Shown here: in pieces, positions 23,020 through 33,191 of the stretch
Position numbering within the stretch: position 1 is the stretch's first letter
How the letters are laid out: every line of letters starts with the position of its first letter
Assembly (NCBI RefSeq): GCF_903679515.1
Contig: NZ_CAHOYM010000003.1
Coordinates: forward strand, 60,264-118,888
From: Bartonella gabonensis
Lineage (GTDB): Bacteria; Pseudomonadota; Alphaproteobacteria; Rhizobiales; Rhizobiaceae
Reading direction: 5' to 3'
Length of the DNA: 58,625 nt
Made by a program: the position numbers and the translations under genes
The notes under the pieces: model-generated
Seen by the model: only the letters and a program-made list of their open reading frames with translations
What the model was told of the DNA's origin: nothing
Database searches by the model: none

Positions 23020-24306
23020 TCAATGTTTTTTTTGTAATACGGATAAAAAGAAACCATCTGTTTGTGTTGTTGCAGGCGATAAAGTGAGTCCATAATTTGA
23101 AAAGACTGGCTGGTCAGGAGAAAAACTAAAATGCTTCTGCCAAAGTGCCGACATATCTATTGGATAAAAATGAGAATGTTGTTGAAGGAAATGGGAGATT
23201 TGTTCCTCATTTTCATCTGCAAAAAGAGAACAGGTAATATAGACTAAGCGCCCATTTGGCTTAAGATAATCTATCGCTTCATTTAAAATAGCCCTCTGTT
23301 CTGTTTGGCGTTGTTTTACCTGCTCTAATGTTAAACGCCATTTCGCATCTGGACGACGACGCCATGTTCCTGTTCCACTACAGGGTGCATCTAACAGAAC
23401 TCTATCCATCTGGCCTATTAAGGACTTCAATTCTTCTTTTTGTGCTCGTATTTGTACATTACGAACACCAGCGCGTCGAAGACGATCAAAAATAGGCGCT
23501 AGACGCCCTTTATCGGAATCATAAGCATAAATTTGCCCACGATTGTTCATATTAGAAGCTAAAGCTAATGTTTTGCCCCCAGCACCTGCACAATAATCTA
23601 ATACTTGCATACTTGCTTGCGCTTCCACAAGGTGAGCAACAATTTGAGACCCTAAATCCTGTATTTCAAAGTGCCCTTTTTGAAAAGCTGGTTCCACTTG
23701 AACATTGGGATGGCGATCAAATTTTTCAATCGGAGCAACTCTTAAGGCTTGCCGAAACCATGGCAAAGATTGAAGTTTGGTTTTTGCTAACTCTTTTAAC
23801 ACCTTTTCTGGTGTTGCCTTTAAGCTATTTACCCGTAGATCTAAAGAAGGACGCGTTGCTAACGCAGCAGCTTCCACGATCCAATTATCACCAAATAAAG
23901 GACAAAGATGTGCTTGACACCATTGAGGAATATCACCACGAATATAGTCTGGAGCATCCACTAATTGCTGCTTTTGCCACGATTTGCGCTGTTTAGCCTT
24001 TAATAACTGCGGTGCAAACCGATCTCCTTCTAACGCATTGTCAATTTGCTCCAGCGTCATTTTTCCAGTATCTAATAAAGTCGCAAAAACAATATCCCGA
24101 ATATCATCACTCTCCATACGCCACTGTAAAGAATATCGTCGTCTTAAAACATCATAAACAATTGTACCAATGACTGCACGATCACCTGCTCCAGCAAAAC
24201 GATGAGAAAGTCCCCAGTCCTTTAAAGCTTCTCCTGCGGGGCGATACCTCGTTTCTATCTCTTTGAGAACATCTATTGCTGCTTGCAAACGCCCACCTAA
24301 TCGCAT
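23020..24306 (-). CDS. rsmB: RsmB-family rRNA cytosine-C5 methyltransferase
   Basis: This 428-aa RsmB/NOP-type enzyme probably methylates C967 of 16S rRNA. An N-terminal NusB-like helical part (about 1-135) precedes the methyltransferase with the SAM loop VLDYCAGAGGKTLALA. Both family cysteines are present, in LLDAPCSGTGTWRRRPD and VYITCSLFADENEEQ. It sits between guaA and guaB, a placement also seen in relatives. The exact target base is family inference. Confidence 0.9.
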   Translation of the reverse strand: MRLGGRLQAAIDVLKEIETRYRPAGEALKDWGLSHRFAGAGDRAVIGTIVYDVLRRRYSLQWRMESDDIRDIVFATLLDTGKMTLEQIDNALEGDRFAPQLLKAKQRKSWQKQQLVDAPDYIRGDIPQWCQAHLCPLFGDNWIVEAAALATRPSLDLRVNSLKATPEKVLKELAKTKLQSLPWFRQALRVAPIEKFDRHPNVQVEPAFQKGHFEIQDLGSQIVAHLVEAQASMQVLDYCAGAGGKTLALASNMNNRGQIYAYDSDKGRLAPIFDRLRRAGVRNVQIRAQKEELKSLIGQMDRVLLDAPCSGTGTWRRRPDAKWRLTLEQVKQRQTEQRAILNEAIDYLKPNGRLVYITCSLFADENEEQISHFLQQHSHFYPIDMSALWQKHFSFSPDQPVFSNYGLTLSPATTQTDGFFLSVLQKKH

Positions 24307-24821
24307 TCATTTCTCCCATTAAAATAATGAAATTTTAAACCTTTATAAAAAAATAATATTATTTAAACCTCTTCAAAACTCTCAAAAATTGACATTCTCT
24401 TTATAAAATGATCTGGGCATACTTCTTTATAAGATCGAATTTAATGTATCTAGATTTTCCCTTTCATTTTCTACCCATTAGCTTTATATTCTTCTAAAAT
24501 ACATCAAATCTTCTTATGCTAAAAGATACGCTGCCATCCATAAAGAACTTCTTTCCCCCATACATTACGAAAAAATAAACTCTTTAATTATTGCGTGAAA
24601 TAAACTTTTCTTGACTTATCTAAGCAACAGGAAAAATCGGATATCTTCCATCTTGAAAATGTTATCCATCTGAAAAAAGAGAAAAAGCTTCTAATAAGAT
24701 GAGACAAACCCATCTGATTTTTAAGAAAAAATTAACTTTTTAGAAAATGCTTGGAACCACGATTTAGCATGACCGTTTTTACTATACTGGCACCTGCCAG
24801 ATAATTTAAAAGGAGAAAATA
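24307..24821. other. 515-bp gap before the small basic gene
   Basis: This gap is mostly AT-rich and unassigned. Near its right end, TATACT (24783-24788) could be a -10 box. It touches a GC-rich palindrome CTGGCA-cc-TGCCAG (24787-24800) that lies about 22 nt before the small gene's ATG and may be an operator. Confidence 0.4.
24787..24800 (+). promoter_or_regulatory. GC-rich palindrome at the promoter of the 48-aa gene
   Basis: CTGGCACCTGCCAG is two perfect 6-bp arms around CC, in otherwise AT-rich DNA, just after a -10-like TATACT. Its position suggests an operator or a transcription-start element. There is no experimental basis. Confidence 0.35.
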
Positions 24822-24968
24822 ATGACTTATAATAATGGAAAAATGACTTCATCTAAAAGCCGTCATAATACAATGCCCTCAAACAATGGAAAGAAATCCG
24901 TCCAAGGTGATCAGGCAAACACTCGCCAACGTGCGTCAAAGATGGGACGCAAAACAACAAAAAGTTAA
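24822..24968 (+). CDS. Small basic protein of 48 aa, function unknown
   Basis: The frame begins MTYNNGKMTSSKSRHNTMPS and ends QRASKMGRKTTKS. AGGAG (24811-24815) lies 6 nt before the ATG. The product is hydrophilic and rich in Lys, Arg, Ser, Thr, Asn and Gln, with no membrane segment and no cysteine, so it may bind nucleic acid or be disordered. A strong terminator follows the stop by about 40 bp. The good ribosome site, closing terminator and candidate promoter together support a real single-gene transcript. I do not recognise the family. Confidence 0.65.
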   Translation: MTYNNGKMTSSKSRHNTMPSNNGKKSVQGDQANTRQRASKMGRKTTKS

Positions 24969-25007
24969 TTCTAACTTTATATAATTTACTTCACATAGTC
25001 CTAACAG

Positions 25008-25046
25008 AAAGAATTAGAGTTTTAGCCTCTAATTCTTTCCTTTTTT
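25008..25046 (+). terminator. Strong rho-independent terminator after the 48-aa gene
   Basis: A perfect 12-bp stem, AAAGAATTAGAG (25008-25019) with CTCTAATTCTTT (25027-25038), has a 7-nt loop and is followed by CC and six T. It faces the end of guaB and could also help stop guaB transcripts from the other strand. Confidence 0.85.
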
Positions 25047-25147
25047 GAATTATTACACCAAATCAAAACCAGAAAAAAGAACCATCTCTCTTCCTTGTTT
25101 CCGGAAGATTTTACATCTATGCAATACGACGTTAAGCTCTTATGCTT

Positions 25148-26647
25148 TCAAACTGGACCCCGATAGTTTGGGCTCTCCCGTGTAATAGAAACATCATGCG
25201 TATGGCTTTCATGGAGTCCTGCATTGGTAATACGAACAAACGTTGCTTTTTTACGAAACTCTACAAGATCTTTTGCCCCAACATAACCCATCGAAGCACG
25301 CAGTCCACCAGCAAGCTGATGGAGAACTGATGCTATAGGACCTTTATAGGCCACTTGACCCTCTACACCTTCAGGAACCAACTTCAATTCATCACGCACG
25401 TCATCTTGAAAATAGCGATCTGCTGATCCTCGTGCCATAGCACCAACAGATCCCATACCGCGATAGGCTTTAAAAGATCGACCTTGATAAAGATAAACTT
25501 CCCCAGGACTTTCTTCTGTCCCCGCTAAAAGAGAACCAATCATCGCTGCACAAGCCCCACCCGCTAAAGCTTTAGCAAAATCACCCGACGCTTTGATCCC
25601 ACCATCTGCAATGAGGGGAATGTCTGCTTTTTCAGCAACTTCTGCAGCATTCATAATAGCTGCAAGTTGAGGAACACCAACACCAGCAACAATACGCGTT
25701 GTACAAATAGAACCAGGGCCAATACCAACTTTTACTGCATCTGCACCACTGTCAATCAATGCTTGCGTTGCTTCAGCAGTCGCAACATTCCCAGCAATAA
25801 CAGCTGGAGAGGAAGCCATCTTTTTAATCTGTTCAACAGTTTCTAGCACACGCTGAGAATGTCCATGCGCTGTATCAATGACCAACACATCAACACCTGC
25901 ATCAATAAGGCGTTCAGCACGTTCAATCCCATTATTCCCAACACTACTTGCCGCTCCGACACGCAAGCGCCCTTGAGAATCTTTAGCCGCATTTGGATTT
26001 AATTTTGCTTTTTCAATATCCTTAACTGTTATCAGGCCGACACAACGATTTTGTTCATCCACAACCAATAATTTTTCAATACGGTGGTAATGTAAAAGAT
26101 ATTTTGCTTCACTGAGTTGAACATTTTCACGCACTGTGATCAAATTCTCATGTGTCATTAATTCATAAATTTTCTGTTTTGGATCCGATGCAAAACGGAC
26201 ATCTCTATTGGTCAAAATGCCAACAAGCCGTCCAGCAGTCTCACCTTTAACACTATTTTCAACAACCGGAATACCTGAAATGCTATGAAAGCGCATCAAA
26301 GCTTTCGCTTCTTCAAGTGTTGCATTGGGGCCAATTGTGACTGGATTAACAACCATACCAGATTCAAACTTTTTTACTTGGCGGACTTCTTCTGCCTGCT
26401 CAGCAGGAGACATATTACGATGAATAACCCCAAGACCACCAGCTTGAGCCATGGCAATTGCTAAACGCGATTCTGTGACCGTATCCATGGCTGCAGAAAG
26501 TAATGGCAAATTGAGCTTAATATCAGCGGCAATGCGCGTCCTAAGATCTACTTGACTAGGCATAACAAGAGAATGTCCGGGCTGTAAAAGTACATCATCA
26601 AAAGTCAGAGCTAATGCCCCTGTCCCCGTTTCAACAATCTTCGCCAT
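25148..26647 (-). CDS. guaB: Inosine-5'-monophosphate dehydrogenase
   Basis: GuaB oxidises IMP to XMP with NAD, the committed step to guanine nucleotides. From ATG 26647 it is 499 aa. The N-terminal [10 protein letters not shown], two CBS domains (about 95-205) inside the barrel, the catalytic loop [17 protein letters not shown] with its cysteine, and [19 protein letters not shown] are all present. AGAGGA lies before this ATG; the frame could run 11 codons further but without homology. GuaA downstream uses its product. Confidence 0.97.
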   Translation of the reverse strand: MAKIVETGTGALALTFDDVLLQPGHSLVMPSQVDLRTRIAADIKLNLPLLSAAMDTVTESRLAIAMAQAGGLGVIHRNMSPAEQAEEVRQVKKFESGMVVNPVTIGPNATLEEAKALMRFHSISGIPVVENSVKGETAGRLVGILTNRDVRFASDPKQKIYELMTHENLITVRENVQLSEAKYLLHYHRIEKLLVVDEQNRCVGLITVKDIEKAKLNPNAAKDSQGRLRVGAASSVGNNGIERAERLIDAGVDVLVIDTAHGHSQRVLETVEQIKKMASSPAVIAGNVATAEATQALIDSGADAVKVGIGPGSICTTRIVAGVGVPQLAAIMNAAEVAEKADIPLIADGGIKASGDFAKALAGGACAAMIGSLLAGTEESPGEVYLYQGRSFKAYRGMGSVGAMARGSADRYFQDDVRDELKLVPEGVEGQVAYKGPIASVLHQLAGGLRASMGYVGAKDLVEFRKKATFVRITNAGLHESHTHDVSITRESPNYRGPV

Positions 26648-26792
26648 AGCAAAATTCCTCTTATAATAAAAACACCGCAAGAAGCTTTAAAACACAACTG
26701 CGGTTCCATACATGCTAGATTGGCAAAAAATTATGCCATGCTAAAAACAAAATGAAAAGAAAAATAAATATTTTTTTATGATTTATAAAAAT

Positions 26793-28364
26793 TTACAATT
26801 GTGATTCAATCGGTAACCAACTTATTATTTTTGCAAATGCGCGACGCCAAAAATTGCTTTCTGGCTCATAATCAATGCTATATTTTTTTTCATTTTCAAT
26901 AAAATCCCAATAAATACGATTATTCTCACCAAGACGAAGATGATAGCTCATCTCTCCCGTCGTTTCTTCACAAAACAACAAATCTAGCCTTGCTGTAATG
27001 GGGGCACATTCAAAAAGAATGCCCATTTCTGTATTGAGTGCTGCTGATCTGGGATCAAAGTTTAAAGATCCAATAAAAGCTGTTTTACGATCAACTAAAA
27101 AAGCTTTGGCATGTAAACTTGCCTTACTCGATCGAAACAATCGTAACCCATGGGGGTTACCTTCTGCTTTTAATTCATAAAGCTTAACACCACTTTTTAA
27201 CAGCGCCTTACGATACTGTACATAACCACCATGCACTAATGCTACATCGGTCGCAGCCAAAGAATTCGTAAGAATTTTGACATCAACACCTTTTGAAACC
27301 AAATTACTAAAATTCTGTGTACCAACCTTACCTGGAACAAAATAAGGTGATGTAATCTGAACTGTTTTTTGGGCATTTACAATAACCTTTGAGAGTGCCT
27401 TCATAAGCCAATTGCTTGCTTTTTTACGCAATGCTTTTTCTGGAGGATCAGAAAGAACAATAACTTTATCAGCTAAAAATAACCGCTTTCCTGTCTGGAT
27501 AAAAAAATCAAAGTTAATGTGCTCTTTGACATAATCTAAATAAACCTTTGCAACTTTGGAACCCCGAAACTTTCGTAATTTATCCTTCCAATAGTTAAGA
27601 TCGCTTGCGCTTTTCGGAATAACCAAAGTATGAATTGGCAAAACAACAGCACTATTCCAAAAATCATCAAAAATACTTTCTACCTTTTTAACAGAGGGAC
27701 CGATTAACATCAAATCTAAATCTCGAAAATGAGATTCTTCAGCAGCATCAAAATAAGAATCTGCAAGATTACGTCCTCCTACAAAAGCAACCCTGCCATC
27801 AACAATAAAAGCTTTATTATGCATTCTCCGTGTTACAGTAATTGCCCGTAATATAATTTCTAAACCACGGCGTAAACCACCTTTACGCGATCGCCCTGGA
27901 TTAAACATTCTCACCTCAATATGAGGGTGTTTATCGAGCGCAATATAAGCTGGATCACGTGCCTGAGCGTTAATATCATCCAAAAGAAGCCGTACCCGAA
28001 CGCCTCGATCAGCTGCCTCAACTATTTCACTTAATAATAGACGACCAGTTAAATCATCATCCCAAATATAATACATCAGATCAAGGCTACGCCCTGCCTC
28101 TGCCGCACCTATTGCACGAACACAAAACGCATCCAAATTGCTTATGATGAGAGAAAGGGCATCTTTATTAACCCCCAATCCATTTTCTTCCTCAGCCAAT
28201 TGACTAACGATACGATCAAACTTGGTTTCATCCTTCTGAATAGGCAATGCATAAGAAGATTCTCCCCTAGCACTTTTCACAAAACGCCCATAGGTGTAGA
28301 TTGCCAACATAGAGGCAATAAAAAAAAAGAGAATACAACCAATAACAATCTGTAAAAAAGTCAA
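26793..28364 (-). CDS. Phospholipase D-family protein, cardiolipin-synthase-like
   Basis: This 523-aa membrane-anchored protein carries two HKD motifs, HNKAFIVDGRVAFVGGRN (about 203-220) and HAKAFLVDRKTAFIGSLN (about 418-435). These are the paired catalytic sites of the PLD superfamily. An N-terminal membrane segment (IVIGCILFFFIASMLAIY) precedes them. It could be a cardiolipin synthase or a phosphodiesterase acting on phospholipid; YmdC/ClsC-type proteins also look like this. The listed start is TTG 28364 without a good SD; the next ATG, at 28310, would cut into the membrane segment. It stands alone, with 145 bp to guaB. Confidence 0.82.
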   Translation of the reverse strand: MTFLQIVIGCILFFFIASMLAIYTYGRFVKSARGESSYALPIQKDETKFDRIVSQLAEEENGLGVNKDALSLIISNLDAFCVRAIGAAEAGRSLDLMYYIWDDDLTGRLLLSEIVEAADRGVRVRLLLDDINAQARDPAYIALDKHPHIEVRMFNPGRSRKGGLRRGLEIILRAITVTRRMHNKAFIVDGRVAFVGGRNLADSYFDAAEESHFRDLDLMLIGPSVKKVESIFDDFWNSAVVLPIHTLVIPKSASDLNYWKDKLRKFRGSKVAKVYLDYVKEHINFDFFIQTGKRLFLADKVIVLSDPPEKALRKKASNWLMKALSKVIVNAQKTVQITSPYFVPGKVGTQNFSNLVSKGVDVKILTNSLAATDVALVHGGYVQYRKALLKSGVKLYELKAEGNPHGLRLFRSSKASLHAKAFLVDRKTAFIGSLNFDPRSAALNTEMGILFECAPITARLDLLFCEETTGEMSYHLRLGENNRIYWDFIENEKKYSIDYEPESNFWRRAFAKIISWLPIESQL

Positions 28365-28748
28365 AAAGGATAAACTTTCTATTTTAAAACTATCGCATCA
28401 ACCATGATACGAACCACAATACGCGTCATTTTATCTTAACTATGTATCAAATAGAATGCCACTTCTTGCTTAAAAGAGTATAAACTTAATATCCATGACG
28501 CAAAAATTTTAGCTGTAATATTTAAAAGCTTTAAAAAATGTAAATTTAATGAAAATTGTACAAAATGAAACAAACTATAAAATAGTCCAACAAAAATTAT
28601 ACTTGATTTAAGTCTATAAAATCATCCTTAATAGATAAAGTTTATAATAAATGCTTATTTTCTTTTAAATGCCCCCACTCATTTTATCAAAAAACCTTCT
28701 CCTTTTTTGAAAATCATGCTTTTCATCAAAAGAGATTTGTTATGAATT
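28365..28748. other. 384-bp gap, nothing recognised
   Basis: This AT-rich DNA lies between the PLD gene and the NtrC-like gene, both leftward. It should contain the PLD-gene promoter. I saw no convincing hairpin, operator or small gene. Confidence 0.4.
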
Positions 28749-30134
28749 TTACTTTCGTTCTTGATTTCTTATGGTTCTCAATTCTTCCATTTTTCGATAA
28801 AGTGTAGAGCGACCAATATGAAGGCGGCGCGCAATCTCACTCATATGTCCCTTATAATGTTTAACCGCTTTTTCGATAATATCATGTTCCATCTCTGCAA
28901 AAGTACGCACATGCCCATCAGTATTCAAAAACTGTATCGATTCTTGTTCATTATCTTCTTGCATATTACCCTCAATGATATTGGGAACATTCATTAATGA
29001 ATTTCCCATTAATTGCGGAAAATCTCGAACAGTTAATAACGGTCCCTCACTGAGTAAAATCGCACGAAATAGAAAATTTTCAAGTTCATTCCGATTGCCA
29101 GGCCAATCATACTGCATAAGCAATGAAAGAGCTGAACCCGCTAAACCATGGACATGAGATCGCCCTGTTTCTGTTATGATGCGATCAATCAAACGTTGTG
29201 TGATCTCGGGAAAGTCATCCCTTAATTCTCTTAAAGCAGGAACGTTAATAGACAAATGAGAAAATTGTTCAAACAAACTATCCAAAAAAAAGTTTTCTTT
29301 AACCAAGTCTTTTAAACGCGATGTTGAAATAGCAATGATCCGAAAAGGGAAAAGTTCTCCTTTTGTATCCCTTTCCCTTTCTTTAAGATAATGAGCAAAC
29401 CGTTTTTGCTGTATCGGCTCAAGTCGATCAATATCACAAAGGCAAAGTGTCCCTTTTTCAAGCGAAGAAACCAATGGGAGAAATTCTTTAAACCAATGCT
29501 GATTTTCTTCTTCTGGATCAACAATCGCTGTACATTGAAAGCGAATAAAAACGCCCTCAGAGAATAAACCTTCATGATGAATAATACGTGCTAAGGTCTC
29601 ACGACCTGTTCCAACTTCACCCTCTATCAAAAGATTCTGTGGAGTCGTTGCTGCTGTTCTCGATTGCTCTAAAACAATCTGCATAGCTCTACTTTTTATG
29701 CAAAGGTCCGAAAACCGTAAATGATTCTCTTTTTTTCGCCGAATATCTCGAACCTCATGCTCCAAAGCAGAAATAAGAGCAAGAATATCCAAAGTAACTC
29801 TTACACGTAATAATGTTACTGGATGAATCCAATAATCAATAGCTCCAGCTGTTAAAGCTTTCTGGAGTAAATCTTGATTCTCTTGTTGTGCTATCACAAC
29901 AATAGGAACAGAAACACCAGCAACTCTAATCATTTTAATCAAATCGCTTACACTCAAATCACTCATAACAACATCAAGGAGTGCAAGCACAATGTTTTTA
30001 CGCCTGTGTAAAAGATCAATTGTACGGAGGCCATTTTCTGCTTCAATGACACGGTAACCAAAACCTCGGAGCATAGCAGAAAGCTCTATACGTCTTCCAT
30101 AATCTTCACTCGCAACAAGAATGGGACCAACCAT
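28749..30134 (-). CDS. Degenerate NtrC-type response regulator (no GAFTGA)
   Basis: The 461-aa protein has the three-part NtrC layout: receiver (about 1-120), AAA+ domain (about 145-375) and a Fis-type helix-turn-helix (EIARRLHIGRSTLYRKMEEL, about 427-447). Key residues have decayed. In the receiver the phospho-acceptor Asp54 (LLDVVMSD) and E10/D11 remain, but the switch Thr/Ser is Ala82 and the conserved Lys is His104. In the AAA+ domain, Walker A is GEVGTGRE with Arg178 for the ATP-binding Lys, Walker B reads GTLCLCDID, and the GAFTGA loop that contacts sigma-54 is missing. It therefore probably acts as a DNA-binding regulator without sigma-54. No histidine kinase gene is adjacent. It may be an essential-type regulator conserved in the group; the target is unknown. 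Confidence 0.85.
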   Translation of the reverse strand: MVGPILVASEDYGRRIELSAMLRGFGYRVIEAENGLRTIDLLHRRKNIVLALLDVVMSDLSVSDLIKMIRVAGVSVPIVVIAQQENQDLLQKALTAGAIDYWIHPVTLLRVRVTLDILALISALEHEVRDIRRKKENHLRFSDLCIKSRAMQIVLEQSRTAATTPQNLLIEGEVGTGRETLARIIHHEGLFSEGVFIRFQCTAIVDPEEENQHWFKEFLPLVSSLEKGTLCLCDIDRLEPIQQKRFAHYLKERERDTKGELFPFRIIAISTSRLKDLVKENFFLDSLFEQFSHLSINVPALRELRDDFPEITQRLIDRIITETGRSHVHGLAGSALSLLMQYDWPGNRNELENFLFRAILLSEGPLLTVRDFPQLMGNSLMNVPNIIEGNMQEDNEQESIQFLNTDGHVRTFAEMEHDIIEKAVKHYKGHMSEIARRLHIGRSTLYRKMEELRTIRNQERK

Positions 30135-30400
30135 AATGTCAATAATCTCCTTTGAGATTACTCATGAGACTATTCAGCGGCTTAATGTAAAAATTGTTGT
30201 AAACCATAAGAAATATTTCACCTCTTGTGTTTCACTTGCACATTTCATCAAGCTGTTAATTAAATACAACATTAAGGCATTTTTTTCTATTTTTTTGCTT
30301 TTTCATTGATTTTCATCAAATTTTTCATATTGACTCATGGCATAATTTAATAATTTTATAGGAAATAGAGAGCAAAATAATCTAAATTAGAGTGAAATAA

Positions 30401-30769
30401 ATGAAACATACCTATCATATTTTATGTCTTACAATCACCGCTTTGCTATTAAGTGCCTGTAGCTTTTCGCAATATTATAGCCCCAATATATCAACTGGAA
30501 TTGATGGAAAATGGGTTGATGAAAATGGTATTATTTCTTCTTTCCACAATGGTGTTTTTGAAACGCGTGCAGCAGATACAGAAGAAAAATTATCAGAAGG
30601 GGTATATAATTATCTCAATGCCCAAAATATAGAAATTGAAATACGTTCTATTCTCCGTGGAACAATTTCTAGAGTCAATTGCACAATGTCATATGACGCC
30701 ACACAACTTCTTTGCACCTCAAATACAGGAGCACAGTTTTTCCTTAAGCGGAAATCCTCAACAAGATAA
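30401..30769 (+). CDS. omp10: Omp10-like outer-membrane lipoprotein
   Basis: This 122-aa lipoprotein begins with a lipoprotein signal ending in the lipobox LLSAC (Cys20). The mature part, with GIDGKWVDENGIISSF, FETRAADTEEKLSEG, IRSILRGTISRVNC and the C-terminal LCTSNTGAQFFLKRK, matches the Brucella Omp10 lipoprotein as I know it, including the two cysteines. Omp10 is a surface-exposed antigen of Brucella whose molecular role is unknown. The gene stands alone, rightward, with its own upstream gap; hairpins follow at 30.8-30.95 kb. Confidence 0.85.
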   Translation: MKHTYHILCLTITALLLSACSFSQYYSPNISTGIDGKWVDENGIISSFHNGVFETRAADTEEKLSEGVYNYLNAQNIEIEIRSILRGTISRVNCTMSYDATQLLCTSNTGAQFFLKRKSSTR

Positions 30770-30816
30770 AAGTGAAGCTTTTCCTCATTAAGAACAGAGG
30801 GGGCACATACATCAAC

Positions 30817-30841
30817 CAGGAGGTGACCCTTTCTCCTCCTG
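30817..30841 (+). terminator. Hairpin downstream of omp10
   Basis: CAGGAGG (30817-30823) pairs with CCTCCTG (30835-30841) around an 11-nt loop. It lacks a following T-run, so it may be a stabilising 3' structure rather than a terminator. Confidence 0.35.
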
Positions 30842-30865
30842 ATAGAAAATCCTCTCTAAAATGCG

Positions 30866-30908
30866 CAAAGAGACTAATATAATCTCTCTCTTTGTAGAAT
30901 TTTCTAAA
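30866..30908. terminator. Second and weaker hairpin between omp10 and kdsD
   Basis: CAAAGAGA (30866-30873) pairs with TCTCTTTG (30887-30894), followed by TAGAATTTTC. It lies between two convergent genes and could serve either. A further short stem, TCACAA/TTGTGA, lies at 30933-30949. Confidence 0.45.
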
Positions 30909-31009
30909 CATGATAATTAGAAAAAAGTCCTTTCACAATGAAGTTGTGACTTTATATCATCAATCTATCTTAGCCTAAAATAATATTTTATCTGATAAAA
31001 AACTTTAAT

Positions 31010-32002
31010 CTAAGCAGCACCGATACGCAAAAGATCATGGAAATGAACAATTCCTATCGGTTTTTTATCTTCAACCACGAAAAATGCACCAATATGATGA
31101 TCATTAATAAAAGCCATCGCTGCACCAACAAGTGTATTTGGCTTTACAACTTTAGGAGCCTTGGTCATTACCTCATCAACATTAAATTTTGATAAATTAA
31201 AATGAATGTTCCGTGCAAGATCACCATCGGTCACAATTCCAATGAGTTCACCTTTTGGGTTGATAACACCAACACAACCAAAATGTTTTTCTACCAAAAC
31301 ATTCATAGCTTCAGTCATAGCTGTTCCCTGCATAACCAAAGGAATACGATCCCCCTCATGCATAATATCACACACGTATTTAAGGCTTGCACCAAGAGAA
31401 CCACCAGGATGATATAGTTTGAAATCGGTTGCGGTAAAACCACGCATTTCTAAAAGAGAAACCGCTAATGCATCTCCCATTGCCAATTGCATAATTGTTG
31501 AAGTTGTAGGAGCTAAACCATGGGGGCAAGCCTCTTCTACTCTTGGTAATAAGAGAACAATATCAGCTTGTCGTCCCAACACAGAGTGTTCACTTGATGT
31601 CATTGCAATAAGGGGAATACGAAAACGTGCAGCATAACTCATAATGCCACTTAACTCTTGCGTTTCACCAGACCATGATAAAGCAAGAATAACATCATCA
31701 GATCCAATCATACCAAGATCACCATGATTGGCTTCTGCAGCGTGAACAAAAAAAGCAAGCGTTCCAGTTGAAGCTAAGGTTGCTGCAATTTTTGTCCCTA
31801 TATGACCACTTTTCCCAAGACCCGTAATGACCACATGTCCGCGGGCATTTCTAATGGTTTGAACAGCCGCATCAAAAGAAGATGAAAGACTTCCAAGAAG
31901 GGCGGCTTCAAGAACTTCAAGCCCTTGCTTTTCACTGGCAAGTGTTTTAAGCGCCGATGCAACAGCACCTTGCAAAGCCATATGAGGAGACGATATTATC
32001 AT
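31010..32002 (-). CDS. kdsD: Arabinose-5-phosphate isomerase (KdsD/KpsF)
   Basis: This enzyme interconverts ribulose-5-phosphate and arabinose-5-phosphate, the first step to the Kdo sugar of lipopolysaccharide. About 330 aa. The SIS sugar-isomerase domain has GLGKSGHIGTKIAATLAST, the FVHAAEANHGDLGMI active-site segment and ALSWSGETQEL. Two CBS domains follow (about 205-330). I prefer ATG 32002 to the in-frame TTG at 32008; ATG 31981 is also possible. It lies just downstream of galU on the same strand, so envelope-sugar genes are clustered. Confidence 0.93.
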   Translation of the reverse strand: MIISSPHMALQGAVASALKTLASEKQGLEVLEAALLGSLSSSFDAAVQTIRNARGHVVITGLGKSGHIGTKIAATLASTGTLAFFVHAAEANHGDLGMIGSDDVILALSWSGETQELSGIMSYAARFRIPLIAMTSSEHSVLGRQADIVLLLPRVEEACPHGLAPTTSTIMQLAMGDALAVSLLEMRGFTATDFKLYHPGGSLGASLKYVCDIMHEGDRIPLVMQGTAMTEAMNVLVEKHFGCVGVINPKGELIGIVTDGDLARNIHFNLSKFNVDEVMTKAPKVVKPNTLVGAAMAFINDHHIGAFFVVEDKKPIGIVHFHDLLRIGAA

Positions 32003-32041
32003 AATCAAATTCGATCAATAAAATTAAATGAGAGATCTACA

Positions 32042-32956
32042 TTATTTCTTAACTTTAATAGTTTCTAGTAAATTTTTCAATGAGGCAGAAATGTGGCTGT
32101 GCATATCAGCGCGTGCCAAAGAAAATGCAACGTTAGCTTCAATAAAACCAGCTTTAGAACCGCAATCAAAAGTGCGCCCTTCTAATTGTAATCCCCAAAA
32201 ATCCTGTTCGTTTGAAAGCCGTATCATAGCATCTGTTAATTGAATTTCATTTCCTACTCCTCGTTCTTGAGTAGAAAGAATATTAAAAATTTCTGGCTGC
32301 AAAATATAACGTCCATTGATGTACAAATTTGATGGTGCCGTCCCTTGCGCTGGTTTTTCAACCATTTTTGTGATTTTAAAACCATTGGCGATCTGTTTGC
32401 CTTTCCCTACAATACCATATTTATAAGTTTCTCTAGGATCGCATTCCTGAACTGCTATAATATTTCCGCCACCCGTTCTTTCATAAAGGCTCATCATTTC
32501 AGAAAGACACCCCTTTTTCGCTTGTATTAACATATCAGGTAATAACAAAGCAAAAGGTTCGCCTGCAACTAATTCACGCGCGCACCAAAGCGCATGCCCT
32601 AACCCTAAAGGTTGCTGTTGCCGTGTGAAAGAAGTTGTCCCTGGCAACGGCTGTAAACGGTATAAAAGTGCAAGGTCTTCTTCTTTTCCACATTCAGCAA
32701 GTGTGGTATATAATTCAACTTGCGCATCAAAATAATCCTCAATAACTGCTTTGTTGCGTCCAGTCACAAAAATAAAATGCTCAATACCGGCCTCCCGTGC
32801 CTCATCCACAACATATTGAATAACAGGCTTATCAACAACTGTTAGCATTTCTTTAGGAATCGTTTTTGTTGCAGGAAGAAAACGCGTACCAAGACCAGCT
32901 ACGGGGAATACTGCTTTCCGGATTTTACGCAACCCCACCCTCCTCAATGAATTCAT
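32042..32956 (-). CDS. galU: UTP-glucose-1-phosphate uridylyltransferase
   Basis: GalU makes UDP-glucose from UTP and glucose-1-phosphate for glycans. It is 304 aa, the family length. Motifs are the nucleotide-binding [48 protein letters not shown] and GKAIEDHFD-like neighbours, and [14 protein letters not shown] near the end. It probably forms a unit with kdsD, about 40 bp downstream. The divergent transglycosylase gene starts 235 bp away. Confidence 0.95.
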   Translation of the reverse strand: MNSLRRVGLRKIRKAVFPVAGLGTRFLPATKTIPKEMLTVVDKPVIQYVVDEAREAGIEHFIFVTGRNKAVIEDYFDAQVELYTTLAECGKEEDLALLYRLQPLPGTTSFTRQQQPLGLGHALWCARELVAGEPFALLLPDMLIQAKKGCLSEMMSLYERTGGGNIIAVQECDPRETYKYGIVGKGKQIANGFKITKMVEKPAQGTAPSNLYINGRYILQPEIFNILSTQERGVGNEIQLTDAMIRLSNEQDFWGLQLEGRTFDCGSKAGFIEANVAFSLARADMHSHISASLKNLLETIKVKK

Positions 32957-33191
32957 ACCATTTTTTTATTTATCACATGTTTTTACGAAATGGTAAAAAG
33001 ATATCTTATTATTTTGATTACCTTATAATAGGCAATCAAAAATGTAAAAGAGAATATGAGCATTTATTGAAGGGATTAAACAAGTTATTTGTTGCAGTTT
33101 TTTCCTCTTCTTGATCATATTATCAATTAAACTAAATACAAAATAAAGTTATTGTATATCTAATAAATTGAATATTAATGGGGATTTCAAA

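Noticed and set aside
30121-30309. 62-codon rightward ORF before omp10
   Set aside because: It overlaps the start of the NtrC-like gene antisense and has no recognisable features; the omp10 promoter region explains the gap.
32866-33114. 82-codon rightward ORF between galU and the transglycosylase gene
   Set aside because: Half is antisense to galU and the rest is low-complexity AT-rich sequence.
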